From the NCBI RefSeq assembly GCF_019397265.1, contig NZ_CP068985.1:3390501-3454500 (forward strand): a stretch of DNA of 64,000 nt, read 5' to 3'. A program made the position numbers and the translations under genes. The notes beneath the pieces were generated by a model that made no database searches, had not been told where the DNA came from, and saw only the letters and a program-made list of their open reading frames with translations. This document shows, in pieces, positions 1-9,505 of the stretch (the stretch's first letter is position 1; every line of letters starts with the position of its first letter). This stretch comes from Nonomuraea coxensis DSM 45129 (GTDB taxonomy: Bacteria; Actinomycetota; Actinomycetes; Streptosporangiales; Streptosporangiaceae).

Positions 1-2
1 AC

Positions 3-215
3 GAGGAGATGGTGGCGCTGAGTGCCGAGGTCTCCAGCCTGTCCGAGCGCCTGGAGACCAGGAAGCTGGTGGAGCGGGCCAAGGGCCAGCTCATGGCGCA
101 GCACGGCTGGACCGAGCCGCAGGCGTTCCGGTGGATCCAGAAGGCGTCCATGGACCGGCGGCTGAGCATGCGCGAGGTCGCCCAGATCGTCATCGACGAC
201 GCCGAGAAGCGCTGA
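3..215 (+). CDS. ANTAR-domain response regulator, C-terminal part (5' partial)
   Basis: This is the last 70 residues of a protein that begins left of the window. It shows an ANTAR RNA-binding domain: a basic helix around RKLVERAKGQLM, then the AFRWIQKASMD segment with the conserved tryptophan, and a closing REVAQIVIDD helix. ANTAR proteins bind paired hairpins in nascent RNA and prevent termination. A PdtaR-type response regulator lies close to polA in mycobacteria and streptomycetes, and polA lies 9 kb to the right here, so a PdtaR orthologue is likely. The receiver domain is outside the window, so the orthology cannot be confirmed. Confidence 0.85.
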   Translation, partial: EEMVALSAEVSSLSERLETRKLVERAKGQLMAQHGWTEPQAFRWIQKASMDRRLSMREVAQIVIDDAEKR

Positions 216-398
216 TCCAGGAGGAGGGCCGGGCGGACGGCTCCGCCCCTGTGTCCGTTACGCGCGTGTTTCGGACATCACAACTTTGCATAAAAGTCGT
301 GTGAAAACGGCGCGAACCTCTCAATCCAGGCATGCTGAGCTTGGAAAACGTCAACGGGGGAGCATCCCCGCCGACGCATATAGGGGAGTACCTTTCAC

Positions 399-1697
399 AT
401 GATCCGCATCGCTCCAGCGGGCCGCGTCCTGGCCGTCGCCGCCGCGGCGAGCCTGGCCCTGACGGCCTGTGGCGGCGGCGACACCGCCGCGCCGCAGCAG
501 ACCGCGTCCTCGGCCGCCCCGGCGTCCTCGGCGCCGGCCGCCGCCCAGGGCGACGGCACGCTGACGCTCGGCACCGTGCTGCCGCAGACCGGTTCCCTCG
601 CCTTCCTCGGCCCGCCCGAGTTCGCCGCGGTGGACCTGGCCGCCAAGGAGATCAACGAGGCCGGTGGCGTGCTCGGCAAGCCGGTGAAGGTGATCCACAC
701 CGACTCCGGCGACACCACCACGAACATCGCCTCGCAGTCGGTGGACAAGCTGCTGGGCCAGAAGGCCGACGCCATCATCGGCGCGGCCTCCTCCTCGGTG
801 TCGGAGTCGATCATCGACAAGATCACCGGCGCCGGCGTGGTGCAGTTCTCGCCCGCCAACACCTCCGACAAGTTCAGCACGATCAACGACAACGGCCTGT
901 ACTTCCGCACCGCGCCCCCGGACAAGCTCCAGGGCCGCGTGCTCGGCGACCTCGTCGTGGCCGACGGCAACGACACCGTGGGCATCCTCGCCATGCAGGA
1001 CTCCTACGGCTCGGGCCTCGCCGACCAGATCGCGAAGACCGCCGAGGAGGGCGGCGCGACGGTCGTCGAGCGGGTGGACTACGACCCGAAGGCCGCCGAC
1101 TTCTCTGCCGACGTCACCAAGATCAAGGCCAAGAACCCCAAGGCCGTCGTGCTGATCGGCTTCGAGGAGACCTCCAAGGTCATCCAGGAGCTCGTCAAGC
1201 AGGGCCTGTCGGCGGACAAGGTGAAGTGGTACATGGTGGACGGCAACATGTCGAACACCAACTACCTGAAGATGCCCAAGGGCACCCTCAAGGGCGTCAA
1301 GGGCACCATCCCCGGCGCCGAGGCCCCGGACGCCTTCCGGGAGCGGCTCCTCACGGTCGACAAGGAGCTGGAGGACTACACCTACGCCGCGGAGTCGTAC
1401 GACGCCGCCGTCCTCATCGCCCTGGCCGCCGAGGCGGCCAAGGACGACAGCGGCGCCTCCGTCGCCGCCAAGCTGGCCGAGGTCAGCAAGGGCGGCGAGA
1501 AGTGCAAGAGCTTCAAGGAGTGCGCCGACCTGCTGAAGGCCGGCAAGGACATCGACTACGACGGACTGAGCGGCCCGGTCGAGTTCGACGACAACGGCGA
1601 CCCCGCCGTGGCCACCATCGGCGTCTACCAGTACGGCGACGACAACAAGTACCCGGGCAAGGCCGAGGAGTACCGCACCGGCAACATCGCCGGCTGA
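399..1697 (+). CDS. Branched-chain amino acid ABC transporter substrate-binding lipoprotein (copy 1)
   Basis: The 432-residue precursor starts with a lipoprotein signal whose lipobox LTAC puts the lipidated cysteine at residue 24. A short Ala/Ser/Pro linker follows, then a periplasmic-binding-protein type I fold of the LivJ/amide-binding family (LGTVLPQTGSLAFLGPPE near residue 60, AIIGAASSSVSES near 128). It should hold branched-chain amino acids or related amides outside the membrane and deliver them to the LivHMGF complex encoded from 8624 leftward. The ATG follows GGGGAG with good spacing. It is very similar along its whole length to the protein at 2728-4032, so the two are recent paralogues. 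It ends 3 bp from a convergent lipoprotein gene. Confidence 0.93.
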   Translation: MIRIAPAGRVLAVAAAASLALTACGGGDTAAPQQTASSAAPASSAPAAAQGDGTLTLGTVLPQTGSLAFLGPPEFAAVDLAAKEINEAGGVLGKPVKVIHTDSGDTTTNIASQSVDKLLGQKADAIIGAASSSVSESIIDKITGAGVVQFSPANTSDKFSTINDNGLYFRTAPPDKLQGRVLGDLVVADGNDTVGILAMQDSYGSGLADQIAKTAEEGGATVVERVDYDPKAADFSADVTKIKAKNPKAVVLIGFEETSKVIQELVKQGLSADKVKWYMVDGNMSNTNYLKMPKGTLKGVKGTIPGAEAPDAFRERLLTVDKELEDYTYAAESYDAAVLIALAAEAAKDDSGASVAAKLAEVSKGGEKCKSFKECADLLKAGKDIDYDGLSGPVEFDDNGDPAVATIGVYQYGDDNKYPGKAEEYRTGNIAG

Positions 1698-1700
1698 CGG

Positions 1701-2558
1701 CTAGGAGCCGCCGCCCAGGCCGCACGTCTCCCGGGCCCAGCTCGTGAGGCGCTCCTGCAGCGGCTCGGGCGGCACCACGATGATCACGCGGGCCTCGTCA
1801 CCGTCGAGCGAGGCCCGCACGGGGAACAGGAACGCCTTCTTGGCCTCGGCGAAGGCGTGCGGGTCGCACCGGCCGGGCGAGAGGGCCACCCGCACCTCCA
1901 GCCGCGACGCGCCCGGCTCCAGCGTCCCCAGGGGCCGGTGCTCCGGCGTGACGATGTAGTGGGTCGTGCCGCCCATGTCGGTCAGCGTCACCTTGCCCGC
2001 GCCGCGCCGCGTAACCACGATGCTGCCGCGCATGGTCCCGTCCGACTCGGTCCACTCCGGGCCGAAGGCGAGGTCGGCCACCTGTTTGATCAGGAACTCC
2101 GCGCACTCGTCGCGCAGCAGCCTGGCCAGCAGCGGGTCGGGGTGCGGCACCGGGAAGACGACCTTGCGCAGCGGGCCGCCGCCGGTGCTGAGCCGCGCCA
2201 CGACGGTCGCCGGCCGCACCTCGGGGAGTCCCTGGGCCGGGCAGTTGGCGGCGCCGTACGGGGCGGGCAGGTCGGTCCGTTCGGTACGGCCGAGCGTGGT
2301 GCCGGCCCTGGCCGGCGCGAGGGTCCTGAACGATTCGGTGACGAGCTGCACGTCGGCGAAATGGACGGGCGTGTCCGTGGTGTTGCGGACCGCGATCTGT
2401 AACCGGTGCACCGGCTCGTCGGACCGCCACTGCGCCAGCGACACCGACACCCCGGGGGGCGGGCTGGTGTCGGGTTGCGCGGGGGAACCGCAGCCGGCGA
2501 GGAGGGCCGTCAGGACGAGGGGCAGCGTAATGCGCTTCACCTGCCGCACCATAAGCAC
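1701..2558 (-). CDS. Putative lipoprotein of unknown function
   Basis: The 285-residue protein has a hydrophobic signal segment ending in the lipobox LAGC (Cys about residue 23) and a Pro-rich linker, so it is expected on the outer face of the membrane. The rest looks like a beta-rich secreted domain (paired strands around VHRLQIAVRNTTDTPVHF and GTMRGSIVVTRRGAGKV), with cysteines in the mature part that could form disulfides. I do not recognise a family. It lies between the two paralogous substrate-binding genes and faces the opposite way. The start is uncertain: GTG at 2558 has a GGAG 10 nt upstream, and an in-frame ATG lies two codons later. Confidence 0.75.
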   Translation of the reverse strand: MLMVRQVKRITLPLVLTALLAGCGSPAQPDTSPPPGVSVSLAQWRSDEPVHRLQIAVRNTTDTPVHFADVQLVTESFRTLAPARAGTTLGRTERTDLPAPYGAANCPAQGLPEVRPATVVARLSTGGGPLRKVVFPVPHPDPLLARLLRDECAEFLIKQVADLAFGPEWTESDGTMRGSIVVTRRGAGKVTLTDMGGTTHYIVTPEHRPLGTLEPGASRLEVRVALSPGRCDPHAFAEAKKAFLFPVRASLDGDEARVIIVVPPEPLQERLTSWARETCGLGGGS

Positions 2559-2727
2559 GACTGACCAGCTCCGTAAGTTGAGGACTGATTACGACTCCGC
2601 ATCCAAGTGCCGACAGTTGTCCAGCGCATCTAGTTCCGGCACGCAGCGGTTTTGTACGTTTCCTGCATTCGATCGGGAACGCTCGGCCTGCTGACGAATC
2701 CCGGCCTGGAAATGAAGGAGACACTTC

Positions 2728-4032
2728 ATGATCCGCATTGCTCCCGTGGGGCGGGCGCTGGCTGTCCTGGCTGCCACCAGCCTGACCCTGACAGCCTGCG
2801 GCGGTGGCGGCGGCGACACCGCCTCGGAGACCTCGCCGTCTTCGGCCGCTCCCGCCTCGTCGACGGCCGCCGCCGCGACGAAGGGCGACGGCACGCTGAC
2901 GATCGGGACCCTGCTGCCTCAGACCGGAAACCTCGCCTTCCTCGGCCCGCCCGAGTTCGCGGGCGTCGATCTCGCCATCAAGGAGATCAACGAGGCCGGT
3001 GGCGTGCTCGGCAAGCCGGTCGCCAAGATCGACACCGACTCGGGCGACACGACGACCAACATCGCCTCGCAGTCGGTGGACAAGCTCCTGGCGCAGAAGG
3101 CCGACGCCATCATCGGCGCCGCCTCCTCCTCGGTGTCGGAGTCGGTCGTCGACAAGATCACGGGTGCCGGCGTGGTGCACTTCTCGCCCGCCAACACCTC
3201 CGACAAGTTCACCACGCTCGCCGACCAGGGCCTGTACTTCCGCACCGCGCCCCCGGACAAGCTCCAGGGCCGCGTGCTCGGTGACCTGATCGTGGCCGAC
3301 GGCAGCGACACGGTCGCCATCTTCGCCATGCAGGACTCCTACGGCACGGGCCTGGCCGACCAGGTCCAGAAGACCGTCACCGACGGCGGCGCCGAAGTGG
3401 TCGAGCGCGTGGACTACGACCCGAAGGCCGCCGACTTCTCGGCCGAGGTCACCAAGATCAAGGCCAAGAGCCCCAAGGCCATCGTCCTGATCGGCTTCGA
3501 GGAGACCTCCAAGGTCATCCAGGAGCTCGTCAAGCAGGGCCTGCCGTCCAGCAAGCACAAGTGGTACATGGTTGACGGCAACACCTCGAACACCAACTAC
3601 CTGAAGATGCCCAAGGGCACCCTCACGGGCGTCAAGGGCACCATCCCCGGCGCGGCCGCTCCCGAGGAGTTCCAGAAGAAGCTGCTCGAGGTCGACAAGG
3701 AGCTCGAGGACTTCAGCTACGCCCCCGAGTCCTACGACGCGGCGAACCTGATCGCGCTGGCCGCCGAGGCCGCCAAGAGCGACGCGGGCGCGGACATCGC
3801 CGCCAAGCTCGGCGAGGTCAGCAAGGGCGGCGAGAAGTGCAAGAACTTCAAGGAGTGCGTCGACCTGCTGAAGGCCGGCAAGGACATCGACTACGACGGC
3901 GTCAGCGGCCCGGTCGAGTTCAACGACGCCGGTGACCCGGCCGTCGCCACGATCGGCATCTACGAGTACGGCGACGACAACAAGTACGGCAGCAAGGCGA
4001 TCGAGTACCGCACCGGCAACATCGCCGGCTGA
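2728..4032 (+). CDS. Branched-chain amino acid ABC transporter substrate-binding lipoprotein (copy 2)
   Basis: 434 residues, a close paralogue of the protein at 399-1697, with the same lipobox LTAC at residues 21-24 and the same mature start (LTIGTLLPQTGNLAFLGPPE). It is an extracytoplasmic binding protein for branched-chain amino acids or amides. GGAG sits 7 nt before the ATG. Long stretches are nearly identical between the copies (for example the VIQELVKQGL and NYLKMPKGTL segments). Differences concentrate in the signal and linker region, in the region after position 330 and in scattered surface positions. A strong hairpin follows the stop codon. A 169-bp divergent gap upstream means it has its own promoter, separate from copy 1. 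Confidence 0.93.
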   Translation: MIRIAPVGRALAVLAATSLTLTACGGGGGDTASETSPSSAAPASSTAAAATKGDGTLTIGTLLPQTGNLAFLGPPEFAGVDLAIKEINEAGGVLGKPVAKIDTDSGDTTTNIASQSVDKLLAQKADAIIGAASSSVSESVVDKITGAGVVHFSPANTSDKFTTLADQGLYFRTAPPDKLQGRVLGDLIVADGSDTVAIFAMQDSYGTGLADQVQKTVTDGGAEVVERVDYDPKAADFSAEVTKIKAKSPKAIVLIGFEETSKVIQELVKQGLPSSKHKWYMVDGNTSNTNYLKMPKGTLTGVKGTIPGAAAPEEFQKKLLEVDKELEDFSYAPESYDAANLIALAAEAAKSDAGADIAAKLGEVSKGGEKCKNFKECVDLLKAGKDIDYDGVSGPVEFNDAGDPAVATIGIYEYGDDNKYGSKAIEYRTGNIAG

Positions 4033-4049
4033 TCACCAGCGCTGAGACG

Positions 4050-4078
4050 AAGGGCCCGGCCGCCACGGCCGGGCCCTT
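4050..4078 (+). terminator. Rho-independent-type hairpin after substrate-binding gene 2
   Basis: Perfect inverted repeat: AAGGGCCCGGCCG, a 3-nt loop, then CGGCCGGGCCCTT. It starts 18 bp after the stop codon at 4032 and precedes a convergent lipoprotein gene. The short T run is typical of high-GC actinobacterial terminators. Confidence 0.8.
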
Positions 4079-4107
4079 CCGCGTCCCTGGAGCCGCTCCT
4101 CACGGCC

Positions 4108-4518
4108 TCACCGGCAGCCGGCGACGATCCGGTCGGCCGCCGCCCGGTAGTCCCTCAGCAGGGCCACCTGGCGCTCCCTGGGCACGTCGTTCCTGGCGAG
4201 CCCCGTGGTGGCCGACTCCAGGGCGGCCACGTCGCCCTTGACCGAGGCGGGCAGCCGGGGGCCGAACTGCAGGGTGATGCCGCGGGCCTCGGCCAGGCGG
4301 CCGATCACGGCGTCCTCGAACCTCTGCCTGTCCTCCTGGCCCTTCGGCTCCAGCAGCAGGTTCGCGTACCCGATGGCGGAGACCACGCGGGCGCAGGGGC
4401 TGTCGGCGGGGTCGCCGCCGGTGCTGTATTTCGGTGCGGAGGAGGCGTCGTCCTGGCAGCCCATCAGCAGGACGGGAAGCATGAGCGCGACTGTCGCTAA
4501 GCGTTTCACAGCGCACAT
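4108..4518 (-). CDS. Small putative lipoprotein
   Basis: 136 residues. The N-terminus is a lipoprotein signal (hydrophobic run then LLMGC, Cys about residue 21). The mature part is a short, mostly helical domain with two more cysteines (DSPCARVV and the C-terminal AGCR), which could form a disulfide outside the cell. I do not recognise the family. The ATG at 4518 lies only 5 bp past the terminator hairpin of the liv operon on the same strand and has no clear ribosome binding site, so it is either leaderless or expressed by read-through. A GTG three codons later is an alternative start. Confidence 0.7.
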   Translation of the reverse strand: MCAVKRLATVALMLPVLLMGCQDDASSAPKYSTGGDPADSPCARVVSAIGYANLLLEPKGQEDRQRFEDAVIGRLAEARGITLQFGPRLPASVKGDVAALESATTGLARNDVPRERQVALLRDYRAAADRIVAGCR

Positions 4519-4523
4519 TAAAG

Positions 4524-4560
4524 AACGGCTGGGGGGCTCCGTGGGAGCCCCCCAGCCGTT
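4524..4560 (-). terminator. Terminator of the liv transport operon
   Basis: Perfect 17-bp stem: AACGGCTGGGGGGCTCC, loop GTG, then GGAGCCCCCCAGCCGTT. It lies 9 bp beyond the livF stop codon on the minus strand. Confidence 0.88.
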
Positions 4561-4569
4561 CGGGCCGGA

Positions 4570-5360
<791 letters not shown>

Positions 5361-5364
<4 letters not shown>

Positions 5365-6347
5365 TTCTGCGTCTCCTCTTCGATCTCGGCCTCCAGCTCC
5401 GCCTCGGCCTCATGGAGCTGGGCCTGAAGCTCGCTGTCGGACAGCGGGGCGTCGTGGTGCGCGCCGAGGTAGGCGTCGATCACGCGCTCGTCCGACATGA
5501 TCGTCGAGGGCGGCCCCTCGGCGATCACCGCGCCCTGGGCCATGACGATCACCCAGTCGCTGATGTCGCGGACCATGTCCATGTCGTGCTCGACGAACAG
5601 CACCGTCATGCCCTGCTCGCGCAGGTCCTTGACGTGGCCGAGCAGCGACTGCGTCAGCGCCGGGTTCACGCCCGCCATGGGCTCGTCCAGCATGACCAGC
5701 TCGGGGCCCACCATGAGCGCCCTCGCCATCTCCAGCAGCTTGCGCTGGCCGCCGGAGAGCGAGCCGGCGAAGTCCTCGCGCTTGGCGTCGAGCTTGAAGC
5801 GGACCAGCAGCTCCTCGGCCCGCTGGGTGATCTCCTCCTCCTGGGAGCGCCAGAACCCGGGCACGAGGGCCCGCCAGAAGCTCTCGCCCTTCTGCTGCTG
5901 GGCGCCGAGGCGCATGTTCTCCATGACCGTCAGGCGGGAGAGCGCCTTGGTGAGCTGGAAGGTGCGCACCATGCCGGCGCGGGCCACCTTGTGCGCGGGC
6001 ACGCCGCTCATCGGGCGGCCGTTGAACGTCCAGGTGCCGGAGTCGGCGGTGTCGAACCCGGTGAGCTGGTTGAAGAAGGTGGTCTTGCCCGCGCCGTTGG
6101 GGCCGATCAGCGCCGTGATGGAGCCGCGCTGGACCTCCACGTGCTCGACGTCGACCGCGGTGAGGCCGCCGAAGCGGCGCACGACCTTGTCCACGACGAG
6201 GATGGGGTCCGGCTTGGGCACGCCCGGCTCGCGGGCCATGTCCTTGAACGCCTCCAGGGCGGCGGCCTTGCGGGCGCCGGTCACGGCCTCGTCCTTCGAC
6301 TCGTCCCTCGACTCGTCAGTCGTCTCATCCATCGTGTCATCGCGCAT
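5361..6347 (-). CDS. livG: Branched-chain amino acid ABC transporter ATP-binding protein LivG
   Basis: ABC ATPase with Walker A GPNGAGKTTFFNQLTG, signature LSGGQRKLLEMARAL, Walker B MLDEPMAGVNP and the LivG-type VEHDMDMV switch region. It has acidic low-complexity tails at both ends: a D/E-rich N-terminus before residue 30, and the C-terminal SELQAQLHEAEAELEAEIEEE segment, which is probably coiled coil and is longer than in most LivG proteins. I chose the ATG at 6347, with an 11-bp overlap with livM and AGGGAG 10 nt upstream. An in-frame start at 6371 and an ATG at 6332 are also possible. Confidence 0.9.
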
Positions 6348-7323
6348 CGATGGCGATCTCCCTCTTGTCACCGAAGATGCCCTGCGGCCGGACGACCAGC
6401 AACAGGATGAAGCCCAGGCCGACCAGGGCGTAGCGGATCGGGCCCACCTGGATGCTGGTCATGAACGGGATGTAGCCGTTGGCCACCAGCTCGGCGAGCA
6501 GGTTGCCGATGAAGACGAACAGCACCCAGAAGATCATCGCGCCGACGACCGGGCCGAAGACGCGGGCGGCGCCGCCGAGGATGACGATCGTGTAGGCGAA
6601 GAACGTCATCTCGGTGCCGAAGACGTCGGGCTGCACGGCGCCGTTGTAGAGGCCGTAGAAGAAGCCGCCGAAGCAGCCGATGACGCCGCCGAGCACCAGC
6701 GACTGCATCTTGTACGCGAAGACGTTCTTGCCGAGCGCGCGCACGGCGTCCTCGTCCTCGCGGATGGCCTTGAGCACGCGGCCCCACGGGCTCTTCATGA
6801 GCAGGTAGACCAGCCCGCAGGCGAGCATCAGGACGATCCAGCCAACCGTCAGCAGCCACAGCGTGCGCTCGTCGAAGACGATCGGGCCGATGCCGTAGCG
6901 GCCCTCCGGGTAGGGGTTCATGGCGTAGAAGTCGCCGTTGAAGCCGCGCCGGCCGTCCGAGCCGCCGAAGACCTCCTTGAACTGCACCGACCTGAAGACC
7001 AGCCGGATGATCTCGGCCGCGGCGATGGTGACGATCGCCAGGTAGTCGGCGCGCAGCTGCAGCGTCGGGATGCCCATGAGGAGCGCCAGGAGCACCGCGG
7101 CCGCGAGGCCGACGATGATGCCGACCCAGAACGGCAGGTTGAGCACGGTGACGGTGACGGCCAGGCCGTAGCCGGCCACGGCCATGAACGCCGCCTGACC
7201 GAAGTTGAGCAGGCCCGTGTAACCGAAGTGGATGTTGACGCCGATCGCGGCCAGGCCGTAGACCACGGTCTCCCAGCCGATGGCGGCGTGGACGGTGGTG
7301 GTGAAAATCGTGAGCCAGTCCAT
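6337..7323 (-). CDS. livM: Branched-chain amino acid ABC transporter permease LivM
   Basis: 328 residues, with about eight to ten hydrophobic helices and the LivM signatures GLAAIGVNIHFGYTGLLNFGQ near the N-terminus and SPWGRVLKAIREDEDAVRALGKN in the cytoplasmic coupling loop that contacts the ATPases. It forms the membrane channel with LivH. It lies 11 bp after livH and overlaps livG, within the four-gene operon. The loop around residues 120-145 (GGSDGRRGFNGDF) is the extracellular segment usual in this family. Confidence 0.93.
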   Translation of the reverse strand: MDWLTIFTTTVHAAIGWETVVYGLAAIGVNIHFGYTGLLNFGQAAFMAVAGYGLAVTVTVLNLPFWVGIIVGLAAAVLLALLMGIPTLQLRADYLAIVTIAAAEIIRLVFRSVQFKEVFGGSDGRRGFNGDFYAMNPYPEGRYGIGPIVFDERTLWLLTVGWIVLMLACGLVYLLMKSPWGRVLKAIREDEDAVRALGKNVFAYKMQSLVLGGVIGCFGGFFYGLYNGAVQPDVFGTEMTFFAYTIVILGGAARVFGPVVGAMIFWVLFVFIGNLLAELVANGYIPFMTSIQVGPIRYALVGLGFILLLVVRPQGIFGDKREIAIDAR

Positions 7324-7334
7324 CTGTTACCCCG

Positions 7335-8624
7335 TCACCCGATCCGCTCGCGTCGGCCGAGGATGCCCTGCGGCCGGAAGAGAAGCACGACGATGAGCAC
7401 CACCAGCGCGCCGACGGACTTCAGCTCCGGCGGCACCCACAGCGTGGACACCTGGATGAACACACCGACCACGAGCGAGCCGACCAGCGCGCCGAAGGCG
7501 GTGCCGAGCCCGCCGAGCGTGACGCCGGCGAAGATGAGCAGCAGGATGTCCTGGCCCATGGTGAACTTCAGCGACTGCGACAGGCCGAGCATGACGCCGG
7601 CCAGCGCGGCGATGGCGCCGCCACCGGCCCAGATGATGCGGATGACGCGGTCGACGTTGATGCCGGAGGAGGCGGCGAGCGCCGGGTTGTCGGACACGGC
7701 GCGGGCGGCCTTGCCGGTGCGGGTCTTCATCAGGGCGAGGCCCACGACGACGAGCACCGCGAGCTCGATGCCCATGGCCCACAGGTTCTTCGGAGCGGCG
7801 CTGATCGGGCCGATCTGGAGGCCGGCCTGGGTGTTGTAGTCCGTGTAGCTCTCGGTCTGCGCCCCGAAGAAGAACTGGATGAGGTTGCGCAGCAGGATCG
7901 CGACGCCGATCGAGATGATCATCATGGCGATGGTGCCGGTGCCGCGTTTGCGGAGCTGCCCCCAGAAGAAGCGGTCCTGTCCGTAGCCCAGGGCCCCCGC
8001 CAGCACCACGGCGAGGACCGCCGCGGGGATGAGCTGGATGCTGAACCCGACGTTGAACATGTACGCGAGGACCGCGCCCAACGTGACGAGCTCACCGTGG
8101 GCGAAGTTGGTCAGGCCGGTCGTCCCGTAGATGAGGGAGAGGCCGAGCGCGCCCAGGGCGATGATGAGGCCGAGGTTGAGGCCCTCGAACGAGAGCTGCG
8201 CGGCCTGGGCCCAGAAGGAGCTCTCCCCGGCGGTGCCCTGCTCGGGTCCGGCGGCGGCGCCCTTGGCCTCCAGGGCGAACAGCACGGTGGAGCAGTTGCC
8301 CTCGTAGACGGTCGGCGTGCGGACGTTGTTGCCGCCGCGGACCTGGGAGTCCTGAGGAAGCGAGCCGGGGTCCAGGGTGACCTTGTACTTGCCCGGTTTG
8401 TCGACTTGAACGTCCCAGATGCCTTGAGCGTTCGAGGTGACGTCCTGGACGGGTTGTCCGTCCTCGGTGGTCACCGAGATTTTGGCGCCGTTCACTGGCT
8501 GGCCTTGGAGTTTGAGTGTCCCCTTCAGCCCCTGGCAGTCGGCGGGACCCGCGTGGGCGGGTCCTGCCAGCAGGAAGACGAGTCCACCCAGGAAGGCCGT
8601 GAACGCGATCACGGCTCTGCGCAA
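7335..8624 (-). CDS. livH: LivH permease with an N-terminal signal peptide and extracytoplasmic beta domain
   Basis: From TTG at 8624 (SD GAGGGAG 5 nt upstream) the protein has 429 residues, about 130 more than a standard LivH. Residues 1-26 form a cleavable-type signal (RRAVIAF, hydrophobic core, then GPAHA). Residues 27-125 resemble a carboxypeptidase-regulatory/Ig-like module (VNGAKISVTTEDGQPVQDVTSNAQGIW, KYKVTLDPGSL) with two cysteines. The LivH permease proper begins near residue 140 (GLNLGLIIALGALGLSLIYG, TNFAHGELVTLGA). The extra domain would sit outside the membrane, where it could dock one of the two binding lipoproteins; that role is my inference. A longer reading frame to 8756 exists, but those residues look non-coding. 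It is the first gene of the liv operon. Confidence 0.88.
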   Translation of the reverse strand: MRRAVIAFTAFLGGLVFLLAGPAHAGPADCQGLKGTLKLQGQPVNGAKISVTTEDGQPVQDVTSNAQGIWDVQVDKPGKYKVTLDPGSLPQDSQVRGGNNVRTPTVYEGNCSTVLFALEAKGAAAGPEQGTAGESSFWAQAAQLSFEGLNLGLIIALGALGLSLIYGTTGLTNFAHGELVTLGAVLAYMFNVGFSIQLIPAAVLAVVLAGALGYGQDRFFWGQLRKRGTGTIAMMIISIGVAILLRNLIQFFFGAQTESYTDYNTQAGLQIGPISAAPKNLWAMGIELAVLVVVGLALMKTRTGKAARAVSDNPALAASSGINVDRVIRIIWAGGGAIAALAGVMLGLSQSLKFTMGQDILLLIFAGVTLGGLGTAFGALVGSLVVGVFIQVSTLWVPPELKSVGALVVLIVVLLFRPQGILGRRERIG

Positions 8625-9041
8625 TGGTGCTCCCTCAAGTAGGTCAAGGCGGGGTGGGGTGCCCCTCCATCTCGACACGCGCATCGCAGGCACAACTGGG
8701 ATGCAATGGCGGGAGCCTATTGCCGTGACGCCCGTTTCAGTATCGTTCGTCACCAATTAGTGACAACACGGTGTCACTCATGTGAGGAATCAAGTTGGCA
8801 GGTCAGGGGCTAAATAGAGGAAGACACCTGGCGGCCGGACGAAACGAATGGATAACGAAATCGCGGTAGGTATGGACGAGCCCGCGGAGCGGCCTTTGGG
8901 GCCGTGCAGGGCATCGCAGGCCGTGCACGTTATCTACCGGGCCTCCCCGCGGGCTCGCGTTCGGACCACCGTAGCGACCCGTGGGGGCGAAGCGCAAAGA
9001 ATCGGGCGAAGTGGCCGCTGGGCAAAAATCCGGCAAAAGCC
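8625..9041. other. 417-bp intergenic region between liv operon and thioesterase
   Basis: It contains no convincing gene. It holds the promoter region of the leftward liv operon, including the GTGAC-type repeats at 8749-8777, followed by an AT-richer stretch (8780-8870). The rest has no feature I can name. The convergent thioesterase ends at 9042. Confidence 0.6.
8749..8777. promoter_or_regulatory. Three GTGAC/GTCAC half-sites upstream of the liv operon (candidate operator)
   Basis: GTCAC at 8749-8753 and GTGAC at 8760-8764 form one dyad with a 6-nt AT-rich centre. GTGACA at 8760-8765 and TGTCAC at 8772-8777 form a second dyad that shares the middle half-site. The block lies about 125 bp upstream of the livH start. 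Two overlapping dyads suggest cooperative binding of a dimeric repressor or activator. Confidence 0.5.
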
Positions 9042-9455
9042 TCAGCGGTCGCGCAGCATGCAGGTGAGGCGGGAAGTGCACACCCGCCGGCCCTCCTCGT
9101 CGCTGATCTCGATGTCGTACGTCGCCAGCGTCCGCCCCGCGTGCAGCCGCGTCGCCACCCCCGTGACATGCCCCGAGCGGGCGGAACGGTGGTGCGTGGC
9201 GTTGATCTCGACGCCCACGGCGACGCGCTCCGGGCCGGCGTGGATCGCCGCCGCCACGGAGCCGAGGGTCTCGGCCAGCACCGCGGAGGCGCCGCCGTGC
9301 AGCAGCCCGTACGGCTGCGTGTTGCCCTCCACCGGCATCCGGCCCACCACCCGGTCCGGGCCCGCCTCCAGGAACTCGATGCCCATGCGGCTCGCCAGCG
9401 TGCCGTCGTGCATGCCGTTCAGCACCGGGAGATCAAGCGGGTTTGTCTGCGTCAA
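9042..9455 (-). CDS. PaaI-family hotdog thioesterase
   Basis: 137 residues forming a single hotdog fold. The motif GLLHGGASAVLAETLGS near residue 50 holds the glycine/asparagine-type nucleotide contact and catalytic region of PaaI/EntH-like acyl-CoA thioesterases. VAVGVEINATHHRSARSG is the second conserved strand-helix element. It should hydrolyse a CoA or carrier-protein thioester, with unknown substrate. The start is TTG at 9455 with GGAG 8 nt upstream. It is divergent from polA with only 62 bp between them; a thioesterase next to polA is common in actinobacteria. Confidence 0.88.
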   Translation of the reverse strand: MTQTNPLDLPVLNGMHDGTLASRMGIEFLEAGPDRVVGRMPVEGNTQPYGLLHGGASAVLAETLGSVAAAIHAGPERVAVGVEINATHHRSARSGHVTGVATRLHAGRTLATYDIEISDEEGRRVCTSRLTCMLRDR

Positions 9456-9505
9456 GGTGACGTCTCCACTCTTCCGAGCTCAGGTTTTCTGTCGCAGGGG
9501 CAGAC

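Noticed and set aside
8625-8756. 44-residue N-terminal extension of LivH from an upstream start
   Set aside because: Residues before the TTG at 8624 do not look like protein, and the SD plus signal peptide fit the TTG start much better.
8803-9081. Small gene in the gap between liv and thioesterase
   Set aside because: The frames are Arg/Pro/Ser-rich without a ribosome binding site or recognisable motif, and they overlap the thioesterase end.
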